From Sphingomonas endolithica (GTDB lineage: Bacteria > Pseudomonadota > Alphaproteobacteria > Sphingomonadales > Sphingomonadaceae), in NCBI RefSeq assembly GCF_025231525.1, contig NZ_CP103057.1:3420501-3484500 (forward strand): a DNA stretch of 64,000 nucleotides, in the 5' to 3' direction. A program made the position numbers and the translations under genes. Below the pieces are notes generated by a model that was not told the origin of the DNA, made no database searches, and saw nothing but the letters and a program-made list of their open reading frames with translations. This document shows positions 54,587 through 63,947 of this stretch, in pieces; the stretch's first letter is position 1, and each line of letters starts with the position of its first letter.

Positions 54587-55429
54587 TTAATTCGCTACGT
54601 CGAGTAGCGAGCGGGTTGCCGCAGGTGCATCGAGTCCGGCACCGCGAGCGGCGAAGATCGTTTCGGCCACAGCGAGCGTGCGGGCGTTGTCGACGTCGAT
54701 CGCCGCCGCGCCGTCGCCCAGGATGACCGGATGGATGGCGAGCCTGAAGCGGCGCGAGAAGCGGCGGAACGCGCCCTCCAGTGTGCCGATGCCATAGCGA
54801 AAGCGGATCAGGTTGAGCAGCCCGAAGGCCTGGACGATGCGCAAGGGATGCTTGGCGAACTGGCCGCCGCTGCGGAACGTCTCCGCTACCCGCAGCGCAT
54901 CGGCCGTACCCAGCCAATAGCTGTTGCAGTTGGAATAGGCGTCGTCGGCGAAGCGGTAGAAGCGGCGCTGGCCCTCGGGATGGGCATCGAGCACGGCTTG
55001 GCGGCGAGCGAAGGCCACCGCCACGTCGGCACCAGCGGTGCTGGCGCCGGTCAGGAACGCGCTCGCCGTCTCGGGCGTGAGCAGCACGTTATCGGCCGTG
55101 GTGATCAACACCGGAAACGACGCTTCGCGCACCGCCATGAGCAGGCTGTCGACGAGGTTTGCCTGTGCGGAGGTCACGATCAGCCGCCCCTGCGCGCGCA
55201 GGTCTTGCACTTCCGGCACGTCGTCCACCGTCGCGGGATCGTTGAGCGAGACGATGATCTGTCCGATTTCAGGCGTGCGGCCGAGTGCGGCGAGGACATG
55301 ACCGATCATCGGCCGCCCCGCGACCGGGACGACGCACTTGTCGTCCAGCCCCGCCGCCGCGGCGAGCGGATCGACATGGCCTGCCCGCCGACCCGCCATC
55401 ACGATGGCGGTCGTCTTGCCCTGGTGCAT
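54587..55429 (-). CDS. MobA-like NTP transferase domain protein (second paralogue)
   Basis: A 280-residue GT-A-fold nucleotidyltransferase: IVMAGRRAGHVDPLAAAAGL with DKCVVPVAGRPMIGHV (nucleotide loop and Lys), LITTADNVLLTPETASAFL and the closing AAIDVDNARTLAVAETIF. It parallels the 36001 protein at the N-terminal loop, the TTAD-x-x-LL-x-P motif, a Cys-Asn (SNCNSYWLGT / SGCNLFYLAT) segment and the C-terminal DVD. The donor nucleotide and acceptor are unknown. The start overlaps the ATP-grasp stop by one base, suggesting that the two enzymes act on consecutive steps. Confidence 0.84.
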   Translation of the reverse strand: MHQGKTTAIVMAGRRAGHVDPLAAAAGLDDKCVVPVAGRPMIGHVLAALGRTPEIGQIIVSLNDPATVDDVPEVQDLRAQGRLIVTSAQANLVDSLLMAVREASFPVLITTADNVLLTPETASAFLTGASTAGADVAVAFARRQAVLDAHPEGQRRFYRFADDAYSNCNSYWLGTADALRVAETFRSGGQFAKHPLRIVQAFGLLNLIRFRYGIGTLEGAFRRFSRRFRLAIHPVILGDGAAAIDVDNARTLAVAETIFAARGAGLDAPAATRSLLDVAN

Positions 55430-56529
55430 CAGAGTGCGGCCGCGAGCGGCTCGATCTGTGCTGCCAATACGTGGCCGTGGCGATAGCCGGAGAATTGGTC
55501 GATCACGCCGTTGCGGCGCAGGCTTTCGCACAGGATCGTCTCGATCAGCTGTTCGTGCGTCCAGCCGGCGAGCCGTGCTGCCAGGCTGATCGTCTTGCGC
55601 GACCAGAGATTGCAGTTGAGATTGACTTCGAGGAACTGGAACTCACCGGTCTCGATATCCAGCCGGCATTCGAACCGGCCGTAATCGAACGGTGCGAACT
55701 CCTCCATCAGATTTAGCGCCGCGGCATGGATCGCGCCCAGCCGCTCGGCATCGTGGAACGGCTTGATCGCATAGGTCTTCACCCCACCGTCGAGATCGCG
55801 CTTCTCGTCATAGCTGCGCAGGTCGGCAGGGTCGTGCTGCTCGACGATCATCGTCGGCAGGATAACCGGTCGGCCATGCATGGTGATGATCGACACTTCG
55901 ATATCGTGGCCGGTGATGAACGGCTCGACGATCGCGTCATGCCCCTCTGCGTGGATTGCCGCCACGGCGTTGCGCACGCCGGCCCAATCTTCGGCCGCGC
56001 GCACGCCCCAACTGGCGGAGGAGGCGTTGGGCTTGATGACGTAGCGGTCCGCCTTGGGGCAGCGCGCCGCATCGGCGTGGTTGCCGCGCCGGTACACCGC
56101 CCAGTCCGCCGTCGCGATGCCGCGCGACCGGGCGATCAGCTTGGTCAGGTGCTTGTCGTCCGATGCGCCGCGGATGATCGGCCCGCTGCCCAAATAGGGC
56201 AGGCCGAGCCGGTTACAGAGCAATGGCAACATCATCTCGGAATTGAGGAATCCGCCGCGGTTGAGCAGCGGAAACACGAAATCGACCTCCGGATGTTCGA
56301 ACAGCACGCGATAGTCGTTCGCGACCGACAGCCGGAAGCCGATCCTCTCCAGCACATCGCGGACCTCGGCGTGGTAGACGGCGTGCGTGCCGTCCTGAAC
56401 ATCGGCGCGGCCGCTGGAACAAGCATGCTTGGCGACATACAGCAGCCGCATCCGATCCTTGACGCTTTCGGGCACGACGAGTGGCGCGCTTGGCGTTGCG
56501 TATTTCATGCTGCTTTGGCCTGTTTTCAT
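55429..56529 (-). CDS. D-Ala-D-Ala ligase-like ATP-grasp enzyme
   Basis: A 366-residue ATP-grasp protein. LLYVAKHACSSGRADVQDGT begins an N-terminal Rossmann-like part; VDFVFPLLNRGGFLNSEMML and GLPYLGSGPIIRGASDDKHL resemble the D-alanine ligase substrate and ATP regions; the C-terminal metal/phosphate residues lie in YGRFECRLDIETGEFQFLEV and NLNCNLWSRK. It should form an amide or ester from a carboxylate with ATP. It is not in a peptidoglycan cluster, so a dedicated surface or secondary metabolite substrate is more likely than D-Ala-D-Ala. It is coupled to the NTP transferase gene. Confidence 0.82.
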   Translation of the reverse strand: MKTGQSSMKYATPSAPLVVPESVKDRMRLLYVAKHACSSGRADVQDGTHAVYHAEVRDVLERIGFRLSVANDYRVLFEHPEVDFVFPLLNRGGFLNSEMMLPLLCNRLGLPYLGSGPIIRGASDDKHLTKLIARSRGIATADWAVYRRGNHADAARCPKADRYVIKPNASSASWGVRAAEDWAGVRNAVAAIHAEGHDAIVEPFITGHDIEVSIITMHGRPVILPTMIVEQHDPADLRSYDEKRDLDGGVKTYAIKPFHDAERLGAIHAAALNLMEEFAPFDYGRFECRLDIETGEFQFLEVNLNCNLWSRKTISLAARLAGWTHEQLIETILCESLRRNGVIDQFSGYRHGHVLAAQIEPLAAAL

Positions 56530-56577
56530 GGGCCGGACGCTAGCGGGGTTCGGCGACGGAATTATTGCGTAACCGGG

Positions 56578-57726
56578 TCAGTTTTTTGGCAGGTGCAGGC
56601 GGAGCAACGCGCCATAACGCTGGCCGCCCAGACCGCGCCGGCCGGCCCGTTGTGGCATGAGCACGCCGGGCTTGCCGTTTCCCTCGATCAGGATCGGCCC
56701 GTCCGGCGCAAAGCCGACATCCCAGCCGATCAAGGTGTAGTCGCCAAACGCGCGGGCATGCGCGTCGATGACGAGCGCCTTGGCCTGCTCCCAATCGGGC
56801 AGGATGCGGCCTGCGATGGTGGCACCGGTCACCGGATGCACATGGTGGTCGGTGCCGCCATAACCCTGACACGCCACGCCGAGCACGCCACCTGCAAGAT
56901 CGATCGGGCACAGCAGCCCGCCAGCCTTCATATTGTCGACCTGCGCCGCGGGATCCGAAGCGACGCGCAGCACGGCGCTGACGACTTCCGGCGCGTTCGT
57001 CTCGTTCAGGATCGTGGTGATCCGCGCCGTCGGCAGCGCGTTCAGCGCCAGATCACGCAGCGCGCAGTGCGTTTCGATGCGAGACTGCACCAGCCAGGGA
57101 CCCTTCAACGCGCTGCACACGCCGCGCACCCATGCCTCGCGATCGGCAGCAGGCGGGGCGAGGAAGCGCACGCCGCGACCGCCCTCGCCGCGCGTGGGCT
57201 TCAGCAACAGTGGTTGCTCGGGGATCGCCGCCAGCAGCCGGATCGCACCCTGATCGATGGTCGCAAAGACCTGCGGATGGCGCAGCCCGAACTGCGCACA
57301 ACGGTCGTAGAAACCGATCTTGTCCGTCAGCACGCAATCGGGCGTCCATCCCTTGGGATTGATATGTTTGTTGAGCCCGGCATCCTCGAACCGGCGGATA
57401 TAGCCGTCGAGCTCGGCGCCATCCTCGATCCGGAACAAGGCGAGATCGTTGGGGTCGGCGAAGCGCGCGCGGGCGATCCGGATCGCCTTGACGCGCCACG
57501 CACGATCCAGCCCGAACCGGCGCTGCACCGCCCGCGCGCGAACCGGTACCCAGAGCAGGAAGGCGATGCCGACGAACGCATCGACCGCCGCCCGCAAGGG
57601 GCCGCGCGTGCGTTTGCGCCAGGCATAGTGATCGGCCAGGAAGCGCCCCGAAACCGGCGTGACTATCCCCGGGTAGATCGCGTAGAGCTTCTTCGCGCGG
57701 TACCAGAGCTCAGTGGCTGACGACAT
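56578..57726 (-). CDS. Sugar-transfer-associated ATP-grasp domain protein
   Basis: A 382-residue protein in which a helical N-terminal region (SSATELWYRAKKLYAIYPGI; membrane-proximal segment AAVDAFVGIAFLLWVPVRAR) precedes an ATP-grasp domain: LLLKPTRGEGGRGVRF, TILNETNAPEVVSAVLRVAS and GWDVGFAPDGPILIEGNGKP. The family is found next to glycosyltransferases and flippases and probably links an amino acid or acid to a sugar of a surface glycan. An ATG closer to an SD (GGGA) at 57726 is chosen. It is divergent from the GT4 gene, with 55 bp between starts. Confidence 0.83.
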   Translation of the reverse strand: MSSATELWYRAKKLYAIYPGIVTPVSGRFLADHYAWRKRTRGPLRAAVDAFVGIAFLLWVPVRARAVQRRFGLDRAWRVKAIRIARARFADPNDLALFRIEDGAELDGYIRRFEDAGLNKHINPKGWTPDCVLTDKIGFYDRCAQFGLRHPQVFATIDQGAIRLLAAIPEQPLLLKPTRGEGGRGVRFLAPPAADREAWVRGVCSALKGPWLVQSRIETHCALRDLALNALPTARITTILNETNAPEVVSAVLRVASDPAAQVDNMKAGGLLCPIDLAGGVLGVACQGYGGTDHHVHPVTGATIAGRILPDWEQAKALVIDAHARAFGDYTLIGWDVGFAPDGPILIEGNGKPGVLMPQRAGRRGLGGQRYGALLRLHLPKN

Positions 57727-57781
57727 TGCATCCCATTTCGAACGACCCTGCGGCATGCGGCGCCGCGCCCGGCAGGCGAGC

Positions 57782-58918
57782 ATGAAGACAGTTATTTACG
57801 TTCAAGACATGCGCGCGAGCGGCGTGGTGCGCACGATGATCGCCATGGCGCGGTCCTTCGCGGCGAGCGACGAGGTCGTGCTGCTGGCGGGCTATGCCGC
57901 CGGCATCCTGGGGGCCGACGACGTTGCGCCCGCGCGCTTCGCCGCCGCCCGGACGCAGGCAAGCGGCCCCCTCCCACGATTGACGGTTGTCCGCGACTTG
58001 CGCCGGACACTGCGCGAGCTGCGCCCGGACGTCATCCTCTCGGGCGGCAATTTCGGCCATTTCAGCCTGTGGGCGGCGACCCGCGGCCTTGCGCTGCCGG
58101 TCGTCTACGTCTTCAGCAACGCCATGGAGCGCGCAGGGCAGCCGCTGCGCAATCGCTGGCGCCGCTTCTGGAGCGGGCTGCTGGTTGGCGGATCGGGCGG
58201 CGCGATCCTGGTCGGTGCCAATCTGGCGCGCAGTGCCGTGTTCAGCCGCCACGTCGCCAGCGGCAAGGCCGTGCTGATCTCCAATGGCATAGATCTGGGC
58301 AGCATACCCGTCGCCGAGGCGACGGTGCCGGGCGCCATGGCCGGGCCCGATCCCGTCATCCTGTCGATCGGCCGGCTTCAACCGCAAAAGAATTTCGAAG
58401 GGCTGATCGACGCCGTGGCGATCGCGCGACTGCAGCGGCCGGTGCACCTGGTGGTGCTCGGCACCGGCAGCGACGAGTATCGCACCGCGCTGATCGCCCA
58501 TGCGGCGACGCGGGGTATCGCCGATCATGTCTTGTTCGCCGGCGTCACCGACAACGTCTATCCCTGGTTGCGCGCCGCCGCCGTCTTCGCACTGGCATCG
58601 CATTGGGAGGGATCGTCGATCGCCTTGCTCGAGGCGCTGGCGGCCGGAACGCCGATCGTGGCGAGCCGGACGGCCGGCGACGCGCCCGAAGTCTTGGACG
58701 AAGGGCGCTACGGGCTGCTTGCCGATGCCGGCAACGCAGCGGCATTCGCGGCCGCGCTGCTGCGCCAGATCGACGATCCGGTCCGCCCCGGTGACCGCGT
58801 GCGGGATTATGACGCCGCAGCGATGATGCGCGCCTATCATGCAGCGCTCATAGCGGCGATGGCTCGGGCCGGCGCTGGGGGTCGTCCGGCGAGGGCCGGA
58901 ACACCCCCCAGCCGGTAA
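57782..58918 (+). CDS. GT4-family glycosyltransferase
   Basis: A 378-residue GT-B glycosyltransferase. The N-terminal domain begins KTVIYVQDMRASGVVRTMIA with the Gly-rich acceptor loop, and the C-terminal nucleotide-sugar domain has ILSIGRLQPQKNFEGLIDAV and the EX7E-like SHWEGSSIALLEALAAGTPI. It retains the sugar-donor Glu residues typical of GT4 retaining enzymes. It likely adds a sugar to a lipid-linked or surface acceptor. Its last 71 bp overlap the 3' end of the convergent flippase gene, so the two transcripts are antisense at their tails. Confidence 0.9.
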   Translation: MKTVIYVQDMRASGVVRTMIAMARSFAASDEVVLLAGYAAGILGADDVAPARFAAARTQASGPLPRLTVVRDLRRTLRELRPDVILSGGNFGHFSLWAATRGLALPVVYVFSNAMERAGQPLRNRWRRFWSGLLVGGSGGAILVGANLARSAVFSRHVASGKAVLISNGIDLGSIPVAEATVPGAMAGPDPVILSIGRLQPQKNFEGLIDAVAIARLQRPVHLVVLGTGSDEYRTALIAHAATRGIADHVLFAGVTDNVYPWLRAAAVFALASHWEGSSIALLEALAAGTPIVASRTAGDAPEVLDEGRYGLLADAGNAAAFAAALLRQIDDPVRPGDRVRDYDAAAMMRAYHAALIAAMARAGAGGRPARAGTPPSR

Positions 58919-60146
58919 GCAATATCGCCGCCAGACTGCCGCCGAATGTCGCCCAGGCTCCGCCGACGATGCCGAAGGCGGGCAGCAGCAGGAGCAGCAA
59001 CGCCCCCTGCACCAGTGTGGCGACCAACCGCAGGCGGAATGCCGACCCGGTATGGCCGCGTGCCGTCATCGCCGGCTCGAACGCGAAGCCGAACAGATCC
59101 AGCCCCGCCGCCGCGACCAGGATCACGATCGGCAGATAGGCGCCGGAGAATTGCTCGGTCGCGATCAGGTTCAGCAGCGGCTCTCCGAAGATTGCCGCCA
59201 CACCGACCATGGCGATCGCCGCCAGCCCGGCGACCGCGGTCAGCTGGATCAGCAATGCACGGTCCGATCCCTTGGTGATGGCCAGCACCAATTCGGCATA
59301 AGCTGCCCGCGAGAAGGTTTGCGTCGCCTTGACCAACGCCTGGGCGAGTTGCGACGCGACCCGGAACATGCCGGCCGCCGCCGGGCCGGCAAAGGCACCG
59401 ATGACGATCAACGTGACCTGCTTGGTGGTCATCGTCAGTGTCGAGGACAGGTTGGTGAGCAAGAGAAAGCGCCAGAGCGACGGCTCCTCGCGCGCGACCT
59501 GTCGCAGGTCTGCGGGGGACAGCGCCGGCCGCCGTTCGCGCAGCGCCGCCCGCCAGTAGAATACGGCCGCCGCCAACTCGGCCAATGCCCAGGCGTAGAG
59601 GAAGCCGCCGACCGTCGGCAGCAACAATGCCGCCAGCACCGCACCCGCCGCGCGCACGCTCGGCAGCACCGAGTCCACAACCGCCGCCTCGCGAAAGCGT
59701 TGTTCCAGTCGCAGGACCCCGGTGGGGGTGGAGCGCACCGCGATCAGCATCGCAAAACAGAAGCCGAAGGAAGCGCCGTACAGTTCGCGCGGTATGCTCA
59801 GCAGCGGCCCGAGCAATACGATCGTGCCGAGCGCGACGAGACTGCCGATCGCCGCCGCGGCGAAGTCCAAAACCGCCGACAGGCCGATGATCCGGCCCAG
59901 GGCGGCGTCATCGCCGGCGATCAGCGCCGGGGTGCCGAAACGCACGACGAACTGCCAGGTCTGGAATCCTACGATTGCCGAGATACCCTGGCCGATCGCG
60001 ACGACGAGCGCGAAGCGACCGAAATCGGCCAGCCCCAGCGTGCGCGTGGCGATGGCGAGATAGGCGACGCTGAGGGCCGCCTGGAAGCCGCGCGCCGCTA
60101 GCAACCAGCCGGCATTGATCCCGATCCGGCGCAGCCCGGCGTTCAA
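58848..60146 (-). CDS. Oligosaccharide flippase family protein (second paralogue)
   Basis: A 432-residue membrane protein with about 12 helices, starting INAGWLLAARGFQAALSVAY. The segment VGFQTWQFVVRFGTPAL parallels KFQTWQYIVRYATPAL of the flippase at 38892-40253, marking them as paralogues. It is a Wzx/MATE-type carrier presumably for a lipid-linked product of the adjacent GT and ATP-grasp enzymes. The start is a TTG (60146) with no strong SD; no in-frame ATG lies nearby, so the exact start is uncertain. It overlaps the convergent GT gene by 71 bp. Confidence 0.87.
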   Translation of the reverse strand: MNAGLRRIGINAGWLLAARGFQAALSVAYLAIATRTLGLADFGRFALVVAIGQGISAIVGFQTWQFVVRFGTPALIAGDDAALGRIIGLSAVLDFAAAAIGSLVALGTIVLLGPLLSIPRELYGASFGFCFAMLIAVRSTPTGVLRLEQRFREAAVVDSVLPSVRAAGAVLAALLLPTVGGFLYAWALAELAAAVFYWRAALRERRPALSPADLRQVAREEPSLWRFLLLTNLSSTLTMTTKQVTLIVIGAFAGPAAAGMFRVASQLAQALVKATQTFSRAAYAELVLAITKGSDRALLIQLTAVAGLAAIAMVGVAAIFGEPLLNLIATEQFSGAYLPIVILVAAAGLDLFGFAFEPAMTARGHTGSAFRLRLVATLVQGALLLLLLPAFGIVGGAWATFGGSLAAILLTGWGVFRPSPDDPQRRPEPSPL

Positions 60147-60319
60147 GCGGCATCACTCTTTATCTTGGGGCCCGCAGCCGTATCGCAACTCGGTGTCACC
60201 AGCGTCTTTCCAGAGTCACGCGCCGCGACCACGATCTCCTTTGACGTGCAATTGTTACGGCGATGTGGCGCGGGCGGGGGGGGCGCCGGCCCGAGCGTTC
60301 CCCCGCGCGCCGCGCCTCC

Positions 60320-62299
60320 TCAATAGTTCAGGTTAAAGCTCATCAGCCCACCCATCCACGCGATCCAGGCGATGCCGAGCAGCGCCAGCGCGACGCCGAT
60401 GCTGCGTACCTTGCTGGCCCAGCCGCGACCGGGCTGGAAGTGGAGATAGGCATTCCACAGGCCGATGGCGGCGCCGACGATCGGGATGATCGCGGCAACC
60501 TGCATCGTCCGGACCCAGCCATCCAGGCCCGAATTGTAGACGTCGACCTTGCTCTCCAAAATCGGCGACAAGATGGTGTACCATCCGGCAAGATACAGCA
60601 GGTCGCCGATCGCGGCGATGCGCGTCAGCCGTCGTGCCAGCGCCGCGCGCCCCGTGACGGTGATGGGCAGGGCGTAGATCCGGCGGAAGCTCGCCGCGAT
60701 CGGCCATAGCAAGGTGGTGGCCAGCAGGACGAGTACCGACAGACCGGCGATCCAGAGGTTGAGGCCGGCATTCCGCGCCGCGGGCACCGCCTGCAGGAAG
60801 GATACCGGGTTGGCGCTGTCGATGATCGTCCGGCGGCCGGCGACATCGGCGACCTGCAATTGCTGCGTGCCGCCGACCTCGTGCCACAGATTGGGCGCGG
60901 TCTCGCGGAAGCGCTTGTCCTCGATCGAGCTGACGCTGATCGTGCCATCGTCATCGGCGACGACCTTGTCCTGCTGCAGCAGGTAGAACAGGCTGATGAA
61001 GCCGGATTCGACGCGCCGTGAGCTTTCGTAATTGCCCGCAAGCGCCGCGGCATGCTGTGCCGCGCCGGCGATCGCCGGTTGGTCGGCACGCGGCGTGGCC
61101 GGGAAATAGCGGTCCATGAACAGGTCGAACAGGCGCGAGCGCACGCCGTAGACCGCGTCGTTGGTCCCTCGGCTGTTGAAGCTGACGTAGATCCCGACCT
61201 TCTCGGCCGGCAGGATGTTGAGATCGGTGTGGAACACGATGGTGTCGCCACCATGGCCGAGCACCAGCCGTCCGTTGCGATCGCCGTAGAAGAAACCGTG
61301 CGCCAGCGTGTCGAAGCCTGCGCGGGGCTGCGTTTCGGGACGGTGCATCAACTGCACTGTCTGGGGTTGCAGGATCTGAGCGTCGCCAAGGCGGCCGTCC
61401 TGCAGCTGGGCGATCATGAAGTTCGCCATGTCGGCGGCGGTCGTGCTGACGCTGCCGGCTGGTGCCGTCGTGACCAGTTCGAACTTGGCGGGCGGTTCGT
61501 CGCTCTGGCGGTATCCTTGCGACTGGGATCCGGCGAGCGCCGGCGGCAGCGGCTGCACGAACGTCGTGCGGTTCATCTTGAGCGGGGCAAGGATATGGCG
61601 CGCGACATAGTCGGCGAACGGTTCACCCGACACGCGCTGGACGATATAACCGGCCACCGAGACGCCGTAATTGGAATAGGCCGGCACGGTGCCTGCCGGG
61701 AACAGCATCGGGCGGGGATTTTCCTTCAGATACCGCTCGGTCGTCTTGAAGCGCTTGGGATCGGTATCGAGCAGATCCTTGATGCCCTCCTCGAAGCCGC
61801 CGCGGTGCATCATCAGGTCGTTCATGGTGATCGCGCGGCCGGATTTGGGCGTGATCTTGAAATCGAGATAGCGGTTGATGTCGGCATTGAGATCGATCTT
61901 GCCCGCCTCGACCTGCTGCATCACCGCGGTCCAGGTGAGGAGTTTGGAGGTAGAGCCGATCCGCATCAGGTTGCGGTCCGGGTCCATTGCCGCCTTCTTG
62001 GCGACATCGGCATAGCCATAGCCCTTCTTGACCAGGATCTGCCCGTCCTTGACCACCACGATCTGCGCGCCGGCGATCTTGCCTGCCTTCAGCGCACCAG
62101 GGAAATAGCCGTCGAGCCAGGCACCGAGATCGGCCGCGGTCAGTGCCGGCGTGGTCGATCCGGAGACCGGTGCTTCCGTCCCCGGCGCGGGGGTGGCGGG
62201 CGTGGCGGCGGCAGGCGCGGCCGGCGGCTGCACCTGCGAGGCGGCGGGGATCGCCAACAGCGCGCAGGCGAGCGCCGCCAGACCGAACTTCCTGATCAT
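60320..62299 (-). CDS. Large serine hydrolase with C-terminal membrane domain
   Basis: A 659-residue beta-lactamase/PBP4*-like hydrolase. A signal peptide (MIRKFGLAALACALLAIPAA) and an Ala/Pro-rich linker precede the catalytic domain: SxxK as IGSTSKLLTWTAVM, YxN as PAYSNYGVSVAGYI and HGG-x-x-x as LVLGHGGDTIVFHT. About 430-500 hold a beta extension. The last 170 residues contain about four membrane helices (LWIAGLSVLVLLATTLLWPI, GLDGWVRTMQVAAIIPIVGA). It thus has an extracytoplasmic active site tethered to the inner membrane. AGGAG eight nt upstream fixes the ATG at 62299. The substrate is unknown. Confidence 0.88.
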   Translation of the reverse strand: MIRKFGLAALACALLAIPAASQVQPPAAPAAATPATPAPGTEAPVSGSTTPALTAADLGAWLDGYFPGALKAGKIAGAQIVVVKDGQILVKKGYGYADVAKKAAMDPDRNLMRIGSTSKLLTWTAVMQQVEAGKIDLNADINRYLDFKITPKSGRAITMNDLMMHRGGFEEGIKDLLDTDPKRFKTTERYLKENPRPMLFPAGTVPAYSNYGVSVAGYIVQRVSGEPFADYVARHILAPLKMNRTTFVQPLPPALAGSQSQGYRQSDEPPAKFELVTTAPAGSVSTTAADMANFMIAQLQDGRLGDAQILQPQTVQLMHRPETQPRAGFDTLAHGFFYGDRNGRLVLGHGGDTIVFHTDLNILPAEKVGIYVSFNSRGTNDAVYGVRSRLFDLFMDRYFPATPRADQPAIAGAAQHAAALAGNYESSRRVESGFISLFYLLQQDKVVADDDGTISVSSIEDKRFRETAPNLWHEVGGTQQLQVADVAGRRTIIDSANPVSFLQAVPAARNAGLNLWIAGLSVLVLLATTLLWPIAASFRRIYALPITVTGRAALARRLTRIAAIGDLLYLAGWYTILSPILESKVDVYNSGLDGWVRTMQVAAIIPIVGAAIGLWNAYLHFQPGRGWASKVRSIGVALALLGIAWIAWMGGLMSFNLNY

Positions 62300-62375
62300 G
62301 AACCCGGCTCCTGTGTACGAATTTGGTCCGCCGCCTTGTGCGGTGCGTGCGTGAAGGTGTGTGGGCAATGCATCG

Positions 62376-63947
62376 TCATGGCCGTTCCGGTTCGAACGCG
62401 AGATCGCCATAGTCGAAGCTGAAGTCGGCGAGCGGCGACACGGCCTGGGCGGTAATCCGCGAGACCTTGCCGTCCGCATCCAGCGCGAACGTCATATAGG
62501 CGGGCTCGATCGCCGGATCGTCGAACCGCGCGATGAACGTGTCATATTGATAATGCTCGAGGCGCCCGCCCATGTTGGGCGTCGGCTGGAAGTTCACCCG
62601 CAATCCGTCCGCGCCCGCCGCGACCGTGATCGGCCCGTACCAGCGATCGACATAGCGGCCGGCATAGCGGGCGAGGGGGAGGGAGGGACCGATCTTGGCC
62701 GGTGTGCTCACTTTCTGCGAAACGGCCGCCTCTGCCGCGGCGATGCGCTGCGTGCGATATGCCTTGAACCGTGCCGGCCAATCCTGGTTCGGTAGCCCCA
62801 GATAATGATCGAGCAGTTCGTACATGAGGCCATGGCGCGGCTCGGTCTCCTCGCTGGCGATCGTGATCGAGAAACCGACCTTCTTCTCGGGGATCAGCAC
62901 CACGACCGTGGTCGCGCCGTATAGGCCGCCGGCATGCCACACGATCTTGGCGCCGTGATAGTCGCGGACTTCCCAGCCCAAGGCATAGGATTGGAACGTC
63001 GGCTGCGTGCCCGCGATCGGGCCGGGCAGGTCGGTGATCGGGATCGGCGTGACCGGCGTATGCATCTCGCGCGCCTGCGCCGCGCTGTAGACGCGCCCGC
63101 CGCCTGGCACGGCGCCGTCGGCGAGCTGTACCTGCAGCCAACGGGCCATGTCGTTGGCGCTGGCCGCGATCAGCCCGGCCGGGGCCGATGCCTGCGGCAG
63201 GTGATCGCGCTCGTCGATCAGCCGCATCTCGTTCGTCCCGCGCACCGAACCACCGAAGCGGGCATGCGGATGCGCGCGATTGGGATTGGCGAAGATCGCG
63301 GTGAAATCGTCCGCCGCATGAGTCATGCCGGCCGGCTTGAACACATGGTCGCGGACATAGCTTTCCCAGCTCTGCCCGCTCACCGCCTCGATCAACTGGC
63401 CGGCGACGATGTACAGCACATTGTCATAGGCATAGCCGCTGCGGAAACTGGTCGCCGGCTTGATGTAGCGCAGCCGGCGGACGATCTCCGCGCGCGAATA
63501 GCTGCCACGCGGAATGTACAGCAGGTCGCCCGCACCGAGCCCCAACCCGCTGCGATGTACCAGCAGGTCGCGCACCGTCATCTCGCGCGTCACCCAGGCA
63601 TCGTTCATCTGGAAACCGGGCAGGCGATCGATCACCTTGTCGTCCCAACCGAGCTTGCCGGCATCGACCAACGTCGCCAGCGCCGCGGTGGTCATCGCCT
63701 TGGCGGTCGATCCGATCATGAAGATCGTGTCGGCATCCACCTTCTCCGGTGCGCCGAGCTTGCGCACGCCATACCCCTTGGCGAGCACGACCTTGCCGTT
63801 CTCGACGATCGCCACCGCCATGCCGGGGGTGCCCGATGCGGTCCGCAGCGCCTCGATCCGGGCGTCGATCCCGACCGGCGGATCGGCGCGCGCGGGAAGG
63901 GCAATGGCGAGCAGCGGCAAAGCGGCAAGAACTGCCAGATTTTTCAT
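62376..63947 (-). CDS. Secreted serine hydrolase with DUF3471-like C-terminal domain
   Basis: A 523-residue exported beta-lactamase-fold hydrolase. The signal peptide is MKNLAVLAALPLLAIALPARA. The catalytic SxxK is in MIGSTAKAMTTAALATLVDA, YxN in GYAYDNVLYIVAGQLIEAV and the third motif in KIVWHAGGLYGATTVVVLIP. The final 110 residues (ARYAGRYVDRWYGPITVAAG and onward) look like a DUF3471/lipocalin-like beta domain common in these proteins. It is 76 bp upstream of another serine hydrolase on the same strand, so they may be a cell-envelope pair. An SD (GGAGAG) precedes the ATG, which also overlaps an upstream stop. Confidence 0.9.
   Translation of the reverse strand: MKNLAVLAALPLLAIALPARADPPVGIDARIEALRTASGTPGMAVAIVENGKVVLAKGYGVRKLGAPEKVDADTIFMIGSTAKAMTTAALATLVDAGKLGWDDKVIDRLPGFQMNDAWVTREMTVRDLLVHRSGLGLGAGDLLYIPRGSYSRAEIVRRLRYIKPATSFRSGYAYDNVLYIVAGQLIEAVSGQSWESYVRDHVFKPAGMTHAADDFTAIFANPNRAHPHARFGGSVRGTNEMRLIDERDHLPQASAPAGLIAASANDMARWLQVQLADGAVPGGGRVYSAAQAREMHTPVTPIPITDLPGPIAGTQPTFQSYALGWEVRDYHGAKIVWHAGGLYGATTVVVLIPEKKVGFSITIASEETEPRHGLMYELLDHYLGLPNQDWPARFKAYRTQRIAAAEAAVSQKVSTPAKIGPSLPLARYAGRYVDRWYGPITVAAGADGLRVNFQPTPNMGGRLEHYQYDTFIARFDDPAIEPAYMTFALDADGKVSRITAQAVSPLADFSFDYGDLAFEPERP

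Noticed and set aside
55726-57720. A 664-codon plus-strand frame opposite the ATP-grasp genes
   Set aside because: The minus-strand products have ATP-grasp motifs and fit overlaps with their neighbours; this is a shadow.
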